Part shown: positions 33,236 to 42,161 of the stretch, one piece after another | Layout of the letters: the number at the start of each line of letters is the position of its first letter | Numbering within the stretch: position 1 is the first letter of the stretch | Source of the DNA: RDXT01 sp033762375 | GTDB lineage: Bacteria > Bacteroidota > Bacteroidia > J057 | Assembly: GCA_033762375.1 (NCBI GenBank) | Contig: JANRLQ010000002.1 | Span: 1 to 64,000, forward strand | Length of the DNA: 64,000 nucleotides | Direction: 5' to 3' | Notes under the pieces: model-generated | Seen by the model: only the letters and a program-made list of their open reading frames with translations | Told to the model about the DNA's origin: nothing | Database searches by the model: none | Position numbers and translations under genes: made by a program

Positions 33236-34269
33236 AACCATTCATTTTCAGTTTATTATTGCTAGTGTTGCTGGGCTGCCACCGGGAAATGATTTCCGTC
33301 GGGGAGGGCGTTTCCGACACGTTTTTCCTCCGGAACAACGGCGCTTCCATGCGGGGGCTGGTGGAAGGGAATACTGCCAGCAAAACCTTCCTGCTCTGTG
33401 TACACGGCGGACCGGGATCCAGCTCCTTTTTCTTTAACAGCGAATTTATCAGCACCCATCTGGAGGATACCTTTGCGGTGGTTTATTGGGACCAGCGCAA
33501 CGCCGGGGCATCGCAGGGGGGCGCCAATGTGGATCACCTGACCCTGCCCCAGATGACCGAAGACCTCGAACAACTGGTGGCGGTGCTAAAACTGCGCTAC
33601 GGGCAGGATATCAGCATTTTTGTCATGGGCCACAGCTTCGGAGGGCTGCTGAGCACTTCTTTTTTTACCAAAGAAGGCAACCAGGAGCAGGTAAAAGGCT
33701 GGATTTTTGTGGACGGAAGCCACCATTACCTGCTCAATGACACCCTCACACGGAATATGCTCCTCTCAGAAGGCAGGGCACAAATAGCCCTCGGAAACCA
33801 CATCGCCGAGTGGCAGCAGATTGTGGACTACTGCGAGGCGCACCCGGGCCCGTTTGATATGGAGGTTTCCAGCCAGCTCAATTCTTTTGCACATGATGCC
33901 GAAACCTATTATCCGGAGGTGGAATACAACAGCATCCTTCAGGCCATCCGCGAAAACGCGCTCAAATACAATTGGCCCATTCTGCCGACCTATCAGAACA
34001 GTATGTTTTCAGGCAACGCACCCTTCAACCGCGACCTCCGCGAGGCCGACTTCCGTGCGGGTCTGGCCCGGGTGACAGTGCCCACCCTGCTGATGTTTGG
34101 CCGACACGACTTCATCTGCCCGCCCGGCCACGGCGACGACCTGATGGCACGAATCGGCTCCTCCCACAAATTCATGGTGATATCCCCCATCAGCGGACAT
34201 ACGCCTATGTTTCAGGATGAGGCCTGGTTTTGCGCAGAAGTGCGAAAATTTATGCGGGAATTCCGCTGA
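33232..34269 (+). CDS. Alpha/beta-hydrolase lipoprotein (proline iminopeptidase-like)
   Basis: A 345-residue lipoprotein with lipobox LVLLGC at the N-terminus. Catalytic signatures: oxyanion HGGPGSSS, nucleophile elbow GHSFGG, aspartate in FGRHDFICP and histidine in SGHTPMF. The HGGPG motif points to the S33 proline iminopeptidase branch, though esterase activity is possible. Translationally coupled to the barrel protein (ATGA overlap), so the pair probably works at the outer membrane. Confidence 0.88.
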   Translation: MKPFIFSLLLLVLLGCHREMISVGEGVSDTFFLRNNGASMRGLVEGNTASKTFLLCVHGGPGSSSFFFNSEFISTHLEDTFAVVYWDQRNAGASQGGANVDHLTLPQMTEDLEQLVAVLKLRYGQDISIFVMGHSFGGLLSTSFFTKEGNQEQVKGWIFVDGSHHYLLNDTLTRNMLLSEGRAQIALGNHIAEWQQIVDYCEAHPGPFDMEVSSQLNSFAHDAETYYPEVEYNSILQAIRENALKYNWPILPTYQNSMFSGNAPFNRDLREADFRAGLARVTVPTLLMFGRHDFICPPGHGDDLMARIGSSHKFMVISPISGHTPMFQDEAWFCAEVRKFMREFR

Positions 34270-34338
34270 GGCTGTAAGAAAACACCCGGTAGCGCGACTT
34301 GTTAGCTGACATTTCACTTCACTCAAAGCATAATTATT

Positions 34339-34713
34339 ATGAAACTCAATGCGCTTATTGCCCTGCTGTTGACCGGTAGCACTGCCTGTGAGACCGACCT
34401 GCCCACCATCCCGTCCGATGCGGCCCTGCTCGATGCCCGCGGGCAGCACATCCTGTACGTACAGCAGGGAGAACTGCTGAATGTAACCGGCGAGGCGATT
34501 GCCCGTTTTGAAGGAGATACCCTCCGGAATTTGCAGGGCCAAATGCTGGGGTATATTCAAGGAAATGGCATTTATAACCGTGCCCACCAGCAATTGGGCA
34601 GTGTACAGGGCGGCCATGTACTGAACCTGCAAGGCCAGGAACTCCTGACGGTGGAAGGTACCCGTGCAGAGGATCAGGTGAAAGCAGGTGCCGGCTTTTT
34701 CTTTTTTCTGTGA
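34339..34713 (+). CDS. Small exported protein, 4-fold beta-flower-like repeats
   Basis: A 124-residue protein with an N-terminal signal (LNALIALLLTGSTAC) that may be a weak lipobox. The body contains four short repeats of about 18 residues, each a strand, a GQ/GE turn and a YV/YI strand (LLDARGQHILYVQQG, LLNVTGEAIARFEGD, LRNLQGQMLGYIQGN, IYNRAHQQLGSVQGG). This matches the 4-fold beta-flower fold. Function unknown. Confidence 0.65.
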   Translation: MKLNALIALLLTGSTACETDLPTIPSDAALLDARGQHILYVQQGELLNVTGEAIARFEGDTLRNLQGQMLGYIQGNGIYNRAHQQLGSVQGGHVLNLQGQELLTVEGTRAEDQVKAGAGFFFFL

Positions 34714-35024
34714 AAGGTCAGATGCCGCTTTTGCCATTCCTTACTACATCATGCGATTGATTCGTCTGCTTTTGCTGCTGAGAGCCGACCCGCCTCAGCA
34801 CACCAGGAGCGATGACTGATACATGAAGCCCCCAACGGGTGCGGCTGGAGTAGTATTTTTTCCACCCCAACCGTTGCAAACAACAAGGGAATTGCAGAAA
34901 CTTAGGGTTGATTTCCGCAAGGTGCGGAAACTCAACCCTGTGGTTCGTTTGCCGTAACGCGTACGCCAACACGACGTTGGGGGTCATGGCAGGCCGGCTC
35001 TGTTCAACCGATAAATTGCAGCAA
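34714..35024. other. Intergenic region with a strong hairpin
   Basis: At 34905-34938 two arms (GGGTTGATTTCCGCA and TGCGGAAACTCAACCC) pair over about 15 bp with one bulged base and a three-base loop. At 34968-34983 a second short inverted repeat CCAAC-acga-cGTTGG occurs just before the nucleotidyltransferase gene. No gene of its own was seen. The layout vaguely resembles an integron cassette boundary. Confidence 0.45.
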
Positions 35025-35885
35025 ATGAGATTGCCAGCCGATAAACAACAGGTATTAGACGGAATAACAAACGACCTGAAACAGGTTGAGGGGGTAAAAG
35101 CCATTGTTCTGGGTGGTTCGTATGCGACTGGTATGGCGACCGAAACCTCAGACCTTGACATCGGCATTTATTATGCTGAAGAGAACCCCTTTGATATTAA
35201 AAAAATAAGAACCATCGCCGAAACCTATGCAGATAAAGAACAGCCAACCGTTACCGGTCTGTACGATTGGGGACCCTGGGTAAACGGGGGTGCCTGGATA
35301 CAGACGGCAAGTGGCGAAGTGGATTTTTTATACAAAAACATTAACCAAATAACCCACACTATTAAAAATGCCAACATCGGTATCTGGGAAAACGATTTTG
35401 AGCAACAACCACCCTACGGTTTTTCGTCTATTACCTTTCTTGCTGAAACACAAAGCTGTCTGCCACTTTATGACCCAGACGGTATCATCAAACAGCTAAA
35501 GGAAAGCGTAAAGCAATATCCACAAAAATTAAAACATGCTGTGGTTCAACAATCCTTATGGTCGGCAGCATTTACCATATGGCAAGCAGAAAAATTTGCG
35601 GTTGAAAATGATACCTTCAACACCGTTGGCTGCCTGACAAGAGGTACTAAAAGTATGGTACATGCCCTGTTTGCTATCAACGAAATCTATCCCCTGGGAG
35701 ATAAACGAGCCTTAAGCGTGTTAGCGCAGGCACCCATCAAACCTGAACATTTGACATTACAAGTTGAGCATATACTATGCTGCAACACAGACACCCTCGC
35801 TGAGAATGTATTACTACTGAAAAAACTGTTTGAGGAAACCGTATTGCTTGCAGATGGATTGTATCAGCCCTATTATAACCTCTAA
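35025..35885 (+). CDS. Nucleotidyltransferase-domain protein
   Basis: A 286-residue protein with an N-terminal Pol-beta/MNT-type nucleotidyltransferase domain: VLGGSYATGMATETSDLDIGIYY contains GG/S, the spacing to DxD, and a third acidic position in ASGEVDFLYK. Such proteins attach a nucleotide to small molecules (for example aminoglycosides) or to partner proteins. The rest (about 150-286) is helical. It is more AT-rich than the neighbours and lacks operon partners, so it may be a transferred gene. The ATG at 35025 is where the conserved region starts. Confidence 0.8.
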   Translation: MRLPADKQQVLDGITNDLKQVEGVKAIVLGGSYATGMATETSDLDIGIYYAEENPFDIKKIRTIAETYADKEQPTVTGLYDWGPWVNGGAWIQTASGEVDFLYKNINQITHTIKNANIGIWENDFEQQPPYGFSSITFLAETQSCLPLYDPDGIIKQLKESVKQYPQKLKHAVVQQSLWSAAFTIWQAEKFAVENDTFNTVGCLTRGTKSMVHALFAINEIYPLGDKRALSVLAQAPIKPEHLTLQVEHILCCNTDTLAENVLLLKKLFEETVLLADGLYQPYYNL

Positions 35886-36247
35886 AAATAACAAACAGCT
35901 AAATCTGTAGCGGGGTACCCAACCCAACAACCCGCACGGATGATCCATGCGGGTTGTATGGGGCAGATGCCGGTTGATTATCAGGCAAAGCTAACTTATT
36001 CTTTGTCAAGGGTAACCGTAGCGGTTGAAAGGTTAGACACAACTGAATATTCAGACACTGGTAACATATAACCGTGTCGAATAACCTGCCTGGCGTGTAC
36101 GCCCAGGTACCTGGAGGCAGGCGGCAGAGACTACCCATGATGGGTAGCGGGTGTTTGGTTGCATGCCTCCCATCTATACTACCCGGCCGGAAAATATCCC
36201 CTGATTTTTACCGTGAAGGATTGCGGCGGGATACGTAGATTTGGCCC
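35886..36247. other. Intergenic region with hairpins
   Basis: Contains the terminator-like hairpin at 35928-35956, a second short one at 36131-36147 (CTACCCA-tga-TGGGTAG), and near 36089-36107 an imperfect CCTGGCGT/ACGCCCAGG pair. No gene was seen. The promoter for the following lipoprotein gene must lie in its right end. Confidence 0.45.
35928..35956 (+). terminator. Hairpin terminator after the nucleotidyltransferase gene
   Basis: CAACCCGCA ... TGCGGGTTG pairs over nine bases with a short inner GGA/TCC stem, 43 bp past the stop. There is no long T-run, so its strength is uncertain. Confidence 0.5.
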
Positions 36248-37774
36248 ATGACGACACTATCCCGTTTCCTGTTGCTGGTTCCGGTCCTGTGGATCTGCTG
36301 GAGCTGCGAGCGTCCCACCAATCCGGTGGAGGAGGGTACCCTGACCTTCTCTCAAGATACCCTGGCATTTGACTCGATTTTTACCACGCTCCTGACCCCC
36401 AGTGAGCGCCTGATCGTCCACAACGAAACCGGCCGGGCGGTGAATATCTCCCGCGTGTGGCTGGAGTCCGGGGAGAAAACCCGGTTTTCGATGATCATCA
36501 ACGGGCGGCAGGGCAATGATATATCGGACGTGGTCATCGCCAACGGCGACAGCGTCTATGTATTTGTCAATTTTCTCTCGACACTCAGGGATGAGTTTGT
36601 AGAGGAGTATATCAATTTTCAGGTCGGGGAGGAGCAGCAGCGGGTCCTGATCCGGGCGCGGGTGCTGGACGCCTACTTCCTGCGTGCCAGGCTGGCACAG
36701 GAGGGCAATTTTCTCAGCCTGACGCCGGAGAGCTTTTTCTTCAGGCAGGATACGACCCTCACCCCGGACAAACCGATCATCATAGACGGGCCTGTGTTTA
36801 TCCCGGAGGGTGTCACAGTGACGATCCTCCCGGGCACGGAGTTGTTTTTTACGCCGTATCAGTTTGGGGTGCGGGACAGCAACCAGGGACTTGTATTTGG
36901 CCTGTACTCTTTCCTGATCGTGGACGGCACCCTGCAGGCGGTAGGGACTGCGGATCAGCCCATTGAGTTTAAGGGGAGCCGGTTTGACTCGTTGTACCTG
37001 GAAAACCCGGCCCAGTGGCGGGGTCTTAACTTCCGGAAAAACAGCCGAAACAATGTATTGCAGTTTTGTGAGGTAAAAAATGCCCTGATCGGCATCCAGG
37101 TGGACTCCAGCTCCGTCAATGAAAACCCCAAACTCACCCTGCGGCAGACGGAGGTCAAAAATATGGGAGTACACGGGATCGTGGGGCTGGGTTTTGCGCC
37201 CGGACAGACAGACAATGAGCCCCCGGCCATTCTCATGGAAAACTGCATTGTCAACAGTTGTAAACAACGTACCGTCCTGATCCTGGGTGGTGGTAAGTAT
37301 GAATTTGTGAACTCGACCTTTGCTAATTTTAACGTAGCGCGGTTTTCGCGCCGCATCCCCCAGGTGCTGGCGACCAACTGGTACTCATTTGACGGCTCGA
37401 CCGGCATCGTGTACCCGGCCTATGTGGACTTTGTGAATTGTATCATCTGGGGGAGCGAGGAGGATGAGATCGTGAAGGACACCCTGATCGGCGCCCCCTT
37501 CACCCGGCTCCGGCTGGAGCGGTGTATGGTACGCCTGAGCCCTGACAATGAGCCTTTTATACGGCCGCTCCTGGTCGAGTCGCTGGTCAATCAGGATCCG
37601 CTGTTTAATGACTATTTTTTCAGGGATTACCGGCTCAAAGAAGGCAGCCCGGCGATCAATGCCGGCCTGGACCTCTCAGCGAGGTTTCAGGACGACTACC
37701 GGGGTCGCCCGGACTCGCTGCGCTACGATGGATTTGATATCGGGGCGCTGGAGTATTATCCGCTGGAGAAGTAG
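36248..37774 (+). CDS. Large lipoprotein with right-handed beta-helix and choice-of-anchor Q-like end
   Basis: A 508-residue lipoprotein (lipobox around ICWSC). Residues ~30-140 look like an Ig/ASH-type beta sandwich (LIVHNETGRAVNISRVWLESG). The central part (about 170-420) carries parallel beta-helix coils with repeated hydrophobic steps (VFIPEGVTVTILPGTELFF, LFCEVKNALIGIQVDS-type rungs). The C-terminus GSPAINAGLDLSARFQDDYRG followed by GFDIGALEYY is the choice-of-anchor Q signature. Probably surface-exposed; polysaccharide or protein binding. Ends at a bidirectional terminator. Confidence 0.82.
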   Translation: MTTLSRFLLLVPVLWICWSCERPTNPVEEGTLTFSQDTLAFDSIFTTLLTPSERLIVHNETGRAVNISRVWLESGEKTRFSMIINGRQGNDISDVVIANGDSVYVFVNFLSTLRDEFVEEYINFQVGEEQQRVLIRARVLDAYFLRARLAQEGNFLSLTPESFFFRQDTTLTPDKPIIIDGPVFIPEGVTVTILPGTELFFTPYQFGVRDSNQGLVFGLYSFLIVDGTLQAVGTADQPIEFKGSRFDSLYLENPAQWRGLNFRKNSRNNVLQFCEVKNALIGIQVDSSSVNENPKLTLRQTEVKNMGVHGIVGLGFAPGQTDNEPPAILMENCIVNSCKQRTVLILGGGKYEFVNSTFANFNVARFSRRIPQVLATNWYSFDGSTGIVYPAYVDFVNCIIWGSEEDEIVKDTLIGAPFTRLRLERCMVRLSPDNEPFIRPLLVESLVNQDPLFNDYFFRDYRLKEGSPAINAGLDLSARFQDDYRGRPDSLRYDGFDIGALEYYPLEK

Positions 37775-37783
37775 GCCATATGG

Positions 37784-37813
37784 CAGAAGGCCGCCCTGCT
37801 GGACGGCCTTCTG
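37784..37813. terminator. Bidirectional terminator
   Basis: CAGAAGGCCG and CGGCCTTCTG form a perfect 10-bp stem with a 10-base loop between convergent genes (lipoprotein on plus, glucan phosphorylase on minus). Confidence 0.7.
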
Positions 37814-37839
37814 ATGATGATGATAGCATGTCAAATGCC

Positions 37840-39492
37840 TCAGATATACAACCGGCGATAATACTCGTCGGCCATACGATCAGAGTCAAACATCGGCACG
37901 ACCTCACGGGCAGAGTTTTTGACGATCTCCAGCCACTTGTCGGGTTGGTTGTAGTACATCTCGATGACTTCATCCTCCAGGATCCGCATGAGGTGCTGGT
38001 AGTCGTGATCGTCCTGCATCTCCACAGGCTGCGTCTCATCGGCTTCCGGGATCACAAAGGCGTTGTGACCGTGCTTGGCAAACTCGGGTATCCAGCCGTC
38101 GTTGATCGTGAAGTTGACGGAGCCATTCATGGCAGCTGTCATGCCGCTGGTGCCGGATGCCTCACGCGGGCGGCGCGGGGTATTGAGCCAGATGTCAGAG
38201 CCTTTTTTGAGCAGGGCTGAGACGTGCATCTCATATCCGGTGATGATGGTGGCATTGGCGGCCAGGTGGGTCCAATCCACAATTTTATTGAAGGTATCCA
38301 CCCCGGACTGGTCTTCAGGGTAGGGTTTGCCTGCCCAGATGATCTGTACGGGATTGTTTTTGCGGCTGAGCAGCTCGTAGAAATACTGAGGATTGCGCAT
38401 GATGAGGTCAGCCCGCTTGTAACCGGCAAACCGGCGTGCCCAGACGATCGTGAGTTTGTCCGGATCCAGGAGTTTACCGGTCTGGTCAGCTACCAGGCGG
38501 AACAACCGGGCCTTCATCTCGCGTTTGTGCGCACGCAGGGCATCGTTGTCATCGGCATCGAGGGCGGCCTTGAAGCCCGGATCCTGCCAGAAGGATTGTT
38601 TCTGGGCATTGGTGATGCCGATGATCTTGGGTGCATTTTTGATGCCGCTCCACATATCGTTGGAGACATCTGCATGGAGCTGGGATACCCCGTTGGCTTT
38701 GCCGGAGAGCATCAGGGCCGCCGGAGAGTACCCAAACATCTGTCCTGGTGTATCTGTGATCTGGCGTACGACGGGGAGTGGTACCCCGGCAAAAAAGCCC
38801 ATACGGTCCAGGAGGTTGATGTCGCGCTCCTCGTTGCCGGCTTTTTCGGGTGTGTGGGTCGTAAACCGCACTTTTTCCCGCACCTTGTCCGCGCTGCCCA
38901 GTTGTTTGTAGAGGTGGAATACCAGCGGCAGGGCGTGGGCTTCGTTCATGTGGTAGTAGTCCGCGCCACCGAGTGCCTCCACGACCTTGATCCCCCCGAT
39001 ACCCAGGATAATGCTCTGCGCAATACGGGTGGCCGCATTAGGGTCATACAGCCGGTTGGTGATGGTGCAGGACAGGTAGTCGTTGAAGGAAATATTGTCC
39101 GTAGAAAGGAAGTACATCGGCACAGTCCCGAAGACATGTGGCGGCAGGTACCAGGCTTTTACAAAAACATCATGTCCGTTGATCGTGACCGGAAACACGA
39201 GATCCGTCTCCTGGAGATACGTATAAAAACGCTCGCGGTAGAGCACCCGCATGTGGTTATTGGGCTCACGGACCTGCTCATAGTAGCCGTATTTCCAGAG
39301 CATCCCGATCCCGATCAGGTTTTGGTTGAGGTCATGGGCACTGCGCATGTGCGAGCCTGCCAGATACCCCAGACCGCCTGAATAAACCTTCATAGCGGGG
39401 TCAATGCCAAACTCCATGCTGAAATAAGCAGCCCGTTTGGCATATTCCGGAGGGTACGTGTAGGGATGTTCCCAGGTACGTTTTGTGTTCAT
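37840..39492 (-). CDS. Alpha-glucan phosphorylase-like protein, PLP lysine replaced
   Basis: A 550-residue member of the short alpha-glucan (glycogen) phosphorylase family. Hallmarks: YFSMEFGIDPAMKVYSGGLGYLAG near the N-terminus, FTTHTPEKAGNEE, ARRFAGYKRADLI, and the C-terminal EASGTSGMTAAMNGSV. In ordinary phosphorylases the last block reads GMKxxxNG, where the lysine holds pyridoxal phosphate; here that position is Thr (ACA codon). If the alignment is right, the protein cannot form the normal internal aldimine. Length and all other blocks are intact. Confidence 0.85.
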   Translation of the reverse strand: MNTKRTWEHPYTYPPEYAKRAAYFSMEFGIDPAMKVYSGGLGYLAGSHMRSAHDLNQNLIGIGMLWKYGYYEQVREPNNHMRVLYRERFYTYLQETDLVFPVTINGHDVFVKAWYLPPHVFGTVPMYFLSTDNISFNDYLSCTITNRLYDPNAATRIAQSIILGIGGIKVVEALGGADYYHMNEAHALPLVFHLYKQLGSADKVREKVRFTTHTPEKAGNEERDINLLDRMGFFAGVPLPVVRQITDTPGQMFGYSPAALMLSGKANGVSQLHADVSNDMWSGIKNAPKIIGITNAQKQSFWQDPGFKAALDADDNDALRAHKREMKARLFRLVADQTGKLLDPDKLTIVWARRFAGYKRADLIMRNPQYFYELLSRKNNPVQIIWAGKPYPEDQSGVDTFNKIVDWTHLAANATIITGYEMHVSALLKKGSDIWLNTPRRPREASGTSGMTAAMNGSVNFTINDGWIPEFAKHGHNAFVIPEADETQPVEMQDDHDYQHLMRILEDEVIEMYYNQPDKWLEIVKNSAREVVPMFDSDRMADEYYRRLYI

Positions 39493-39680
39493 ACTCGTCA
39501 GATCGTTTGATATGAAGAAAACTTCGGGGGTAAAAATAGAGGCTTTATACCTAATTGCAAGGAACAGGTACGCAAAGTTTATACAAAGCTGTGACCTGAG
39601 GCGATGGTTTTCGTCATAAAATGAATCATATTGCAGGGATTAATCGTTTTCGAGAGGACCATATTCTGCGCAAAAAAAAT

Positions 39681-40349
39681 ATGCACCAGGCGGTTATAGT
39701 AGGAGGCAGTCGCGGGATCGGGCAAAATCTGGCCAGATTAGCCCTTCCGGACTATGCCACCCTGATCCTCGTGGACCAGGAGCGTGCCGGGTTGTGGCAG
39801 GTGAGGGAGGAGACATCCCCCACCCATCGCAGCCGTGTATGCCTCATGGAGGAGGACCTGACCCAGCCTGATGCTGCTGCTGCCATTACGGATACCATCC
39901 TGATGATGGGCCTGATATTGTCAGAGACAGAAGCGCCTGATATTGTGATCAATGTCCTGGATTTTCAGGGAATAGCTGCCCATACCGACCAACTCTGGGA
40001 TCCCGGTGCCCTGTCTCCCCACAAAATACTGCAAAACACCCTCCAGTTTACCCGGAGACTCGGATACGCCATGCGAAGGCGTGGCAAAGGGAGTATCCTC
40101 AACCTGCTCCTGCTCCCCGACCAGCCCGATGAGTGGCTCGGAGAGATCTGCCAGACGACCCGCGACCTCCTCCTGGAGACGGGTGAGACGATGATGCAGG
40201 CCCAGATCAAGGTCCATACGCTCTGTTATTCAAGCACTTCTCTCATCCTCCAGACCCCTGCCCTACCCGAAGGGCTTGACCCAGGCCTAGACCTCACGAC
40301 CTGCTCCATCCAGGACCTGGCCTTCATCGGCTACCGGATGCTCCGGTAA
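39681..40349 (+). CDS. Degenerate short-chain dehydrogenase-like protein
   Basis: A 222-residue protein starting with a Rossmann dinucleotide loop (AVIVGGSRGIGQNLARLAL) and continuing with LILVDQERAG and a VINVLDF strand. The catalytic YxxxK of classical SDRs is not found where expected (ICQTTRDLLLETG instead). It may bind NAD(P) without classical catalysis, or act as a sensor. The start at 39681 gives the standard SDR N-terminus. Confidence 0.7.
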   Translation: MHQAVIVGGSRGIGQNLARLALPDYATLILVDQERAGLWQVREETSPTHRSRVCLMEEDLTQPDAAAAITDTILMMGLILSETEAPDIVINVLDFQGIAAHTDQLWDPGALSPHKILQNTLQFTRRLGYAMRRRGKGSILNLLLLPDQPDEWLGEICQTTRDLLLETGETMMQAQIKVHTLCYSSTSLILQTPALPEGLDPGLDLTTCSIQDLAFIGYRMLR

Positions 40350-40602
40350 TCTCCCCCCCGATTGTGGATAGTTTTGACGACATCTTTACCTGAAAAGGGG
40401 GGGTGTGGATAATTTTTTTTCGGGGAGGTCTGACTAACAGCACCTTACACAATACATTGATTATGAATTACTTACATTGACCAACTACTACCTCCCCTCC
40501 GCCTGCCGGAACCGCCCCTACGTAATTTCTTGAGCAAGGTTAGATTTTTAGCGAAAAAATATCTTTTTTGCCATCACTTCTTGCTCATCATTGAATATTC
40601 TT

Positions 40603-41436
40603 ATGGAACCTCCCTCGGAAACTCAATCTGGCAGTAAGCGCTTCCTGGTTGTCTGCATGATCCTGGTATCAGGTCTTTTATCAGCATTCACCTATCCCCA
40701 CGAAGACGTTCCGCCCTCCCGAAAGATCGAATCCATCATCCAGACGGCTCAATCTTATCTGGGTGTACCCTACCAGCTCGGTGGCATTGGCCGCGAAGGC
40801 ATAGACTGCTCTGGCCTCATGGTGGTCAGTTTTGCTGCCGCAGACATTTCCCTGCCCCGTACTTCCCGTACCCAGGTCACAGAAGGTCTCAAGATTGACC
40901 GCTCACAGCTCCGCCCGGGCGATCTGGTGTTTTTTAAGCGGGGCAAGCAGATACGTCATGTAGGCATGGTCGTGGCCGTCCTGGACGGTGATGTGCAGTT
41001 TATTCATGCATCTTACTCAAGGGGCGTTATGATTTCTTCACTCTCAGAGTCTTACTGGAGCTACCGTTATTACGGGGCCCGTCGTATTGTGGAGGGTCCG
41101 CTGGATACCTACTCATTTCTCCTCCCGTCACCTGTGATCGAGCCAGTTGTTGCAGCACCCGCCCCGCCACCTGTACCGGGGGCTTTCCCGGAGGGCTCTG
41201 CCGAGTTGCTTTCTGATGCAGAACTGGAGTCTATGACCCCCCGTGCCCGTCGGCTTATGGCTTATGAGATCTGCGCCCGGCACGGATATGTATTCTCAGA
41301 ACCCAAAATTCAGGCATATTTTGAGGCTCAGCCCTGGTATGCTCATACCACCCGCGTCCAGTCTGTCGAGCAACTCCGGGCCCGGCTTAGCTCCGTAGAG
41401 TGGACCAACCTACAGAAACTCCGCAGCCTGGAGTAA
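40603..41436 (+). CDS. NlpC/P60 cell-wall peptidase with C-terminal YARHG domain
   Basis: A 277-residue exported protein. After a hydrophobic N-terminus (RFLVVCMILVSGLLSAF) comes an NlpC/P60 domain with the catalytic Cys in GIDCSGLMVV, the His in IRHVGMVVAV, and a third polar residue in FIHASYS. The domain cleaves stem peptides in peptidoglycan. A proline-rich linker (APAPPPVPG) leads to a YARHG domain (AYEICARHGYVFSEPKIQAYF ... PWYAHT). A Rho-independent terminator follows. The ATG at 40603 is preferred over an in-frame TTG at 40591. Confidence 0.92.
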   Translation: MEPPSETQSGSKRFLVVCMILVSGLLSAFTYPHEDVPPSRKIESIIQTAQSYLGVPYQLGGIGREGIDCSGLMVVSFAAADISLPRTSRTQVTEGLKIDRSQLRPGDLVFFKRGKQIRHVGMVVAVLDGDVQFIHASYSRGVMISSLSESYWSYRYYGARRIVEGPLDTYSFLLPSPVIEPVVAAPAPPPVPGAFPEGSAELLSDAELESMTPRARRLMAYEICARHGYVFSEPKIQAYFEAQPWYAHTTRVQSVEQLRARLSSVEWTNLQKLRSLE

Positions 41437-41469
41437 TCTGCAAGAGACCTTGCTCTTCCCTACCCTTGT

Positions 41470-41500
41470 GCGTCTGGCCTGCTGGTCAGGCGCCTTTTTT
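41470..41500 (+). terminator. Rho-independent terminator
   Basis: GCGTCTGGCC-tgct-GGTCAGGCGC (10-bp stem with two GU pairs) is followed by a T6 run, 34 bp after the NlpC/P60 stop. Confidence 0.8.
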
Positions 41501-41556
41501 GACGTATCACGCATGGGATTTGAACACGACCCGGTGCCTTGTGTAAGTTTGGGTTT

Positions 41557-42159
41557 ATGAAGCACTTGTTGATCTGGTGTCTGGTATGGCTCCAGGCGTC
41601 CTTCTTCCATGCGACGGCCCAGCGCCCCGGGGCTGGTGAGCGATACCCTGAGGGATATATCATCTCCGTAGAGGGCGATACCGCCTGGGGATTTATCCGC
41701 AGTGCGACCTGGTTTCAGGACCAGCGTGGCATTGAGTTTATTGACGAGTATGGCACCCGCACCTGGTATCAGTCTGACCGGCTCAGCGGATTTGGGTACC
41801 TGGACAAACATTACCTGGCCCTCCCCACGCCGTATCTGTTTGCCGGGGCCTTTAGTGACAGCATGATATTCCTGCTCCGGCTTATAGACGGCCCGGCCAG
41901 GTTATACCGGTTTTATACCCAGCACAATGTCCTCACCCTCAAGAGTGGCCCCGGATATATCGAGCTGATCGAAAAACCCGATGGACGGCTGTATGAGGTC
42001 AGTACCAATTTTAAATTTAACCGGGTGTCGGGTGCCTTTGAAGACTACCCGGAGCTGGCGGCAGAGATCCGGCAGGGGTACTACAAACCTCACGAGATCC
42101 TGGAGATCATCCGGGTATACAATCAGTGGTACCTGAAGCGCGAAAAGCGGGCCAAATAA
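41557..42159 (+). CDS. Secreted protein of unknown function
   Basis: A 200-residue exported protein (signal peptide MKHLLIWCLVWLQASFFHATAQ). The mature part is strand-rich with repeated GYI/GFI and RLYEVS-like edges (GYIISVEGDTAWGFIRSA, RGIEFIDEYGTRTWYQ). It looks like the exported hypothetical proteins common in Bacteroidota. It ends 2 bp before the convergent DCC-family gene. Confidence 0.6.
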   Translation: MKHLLIWCLVWLQASFFHATAQRPGAGERYPEGYIISVEGDTAWGFIRSATWFQDQRGIEFIDEYGTRTWYQSDRLSGFGYLDKHYLALPTPYLFAGAFSDSMIFLLRLIDGPARLYRFYTQHNVLTLKSGPGYIELIEKPDGRLYEVSTNFKFNRVSGAFEDYPELAAEIRQGYYKPHEILEIIRVYNQWYLKREKRAK

Positions 42160-42161
42160 CC

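Noticed and set aside
38224..39381. A 385-codon open frame antisense to the glucan phosphorylase
   Set aside because: No family pattern, and the minus strand carries all conserved phosphorylase blocks.
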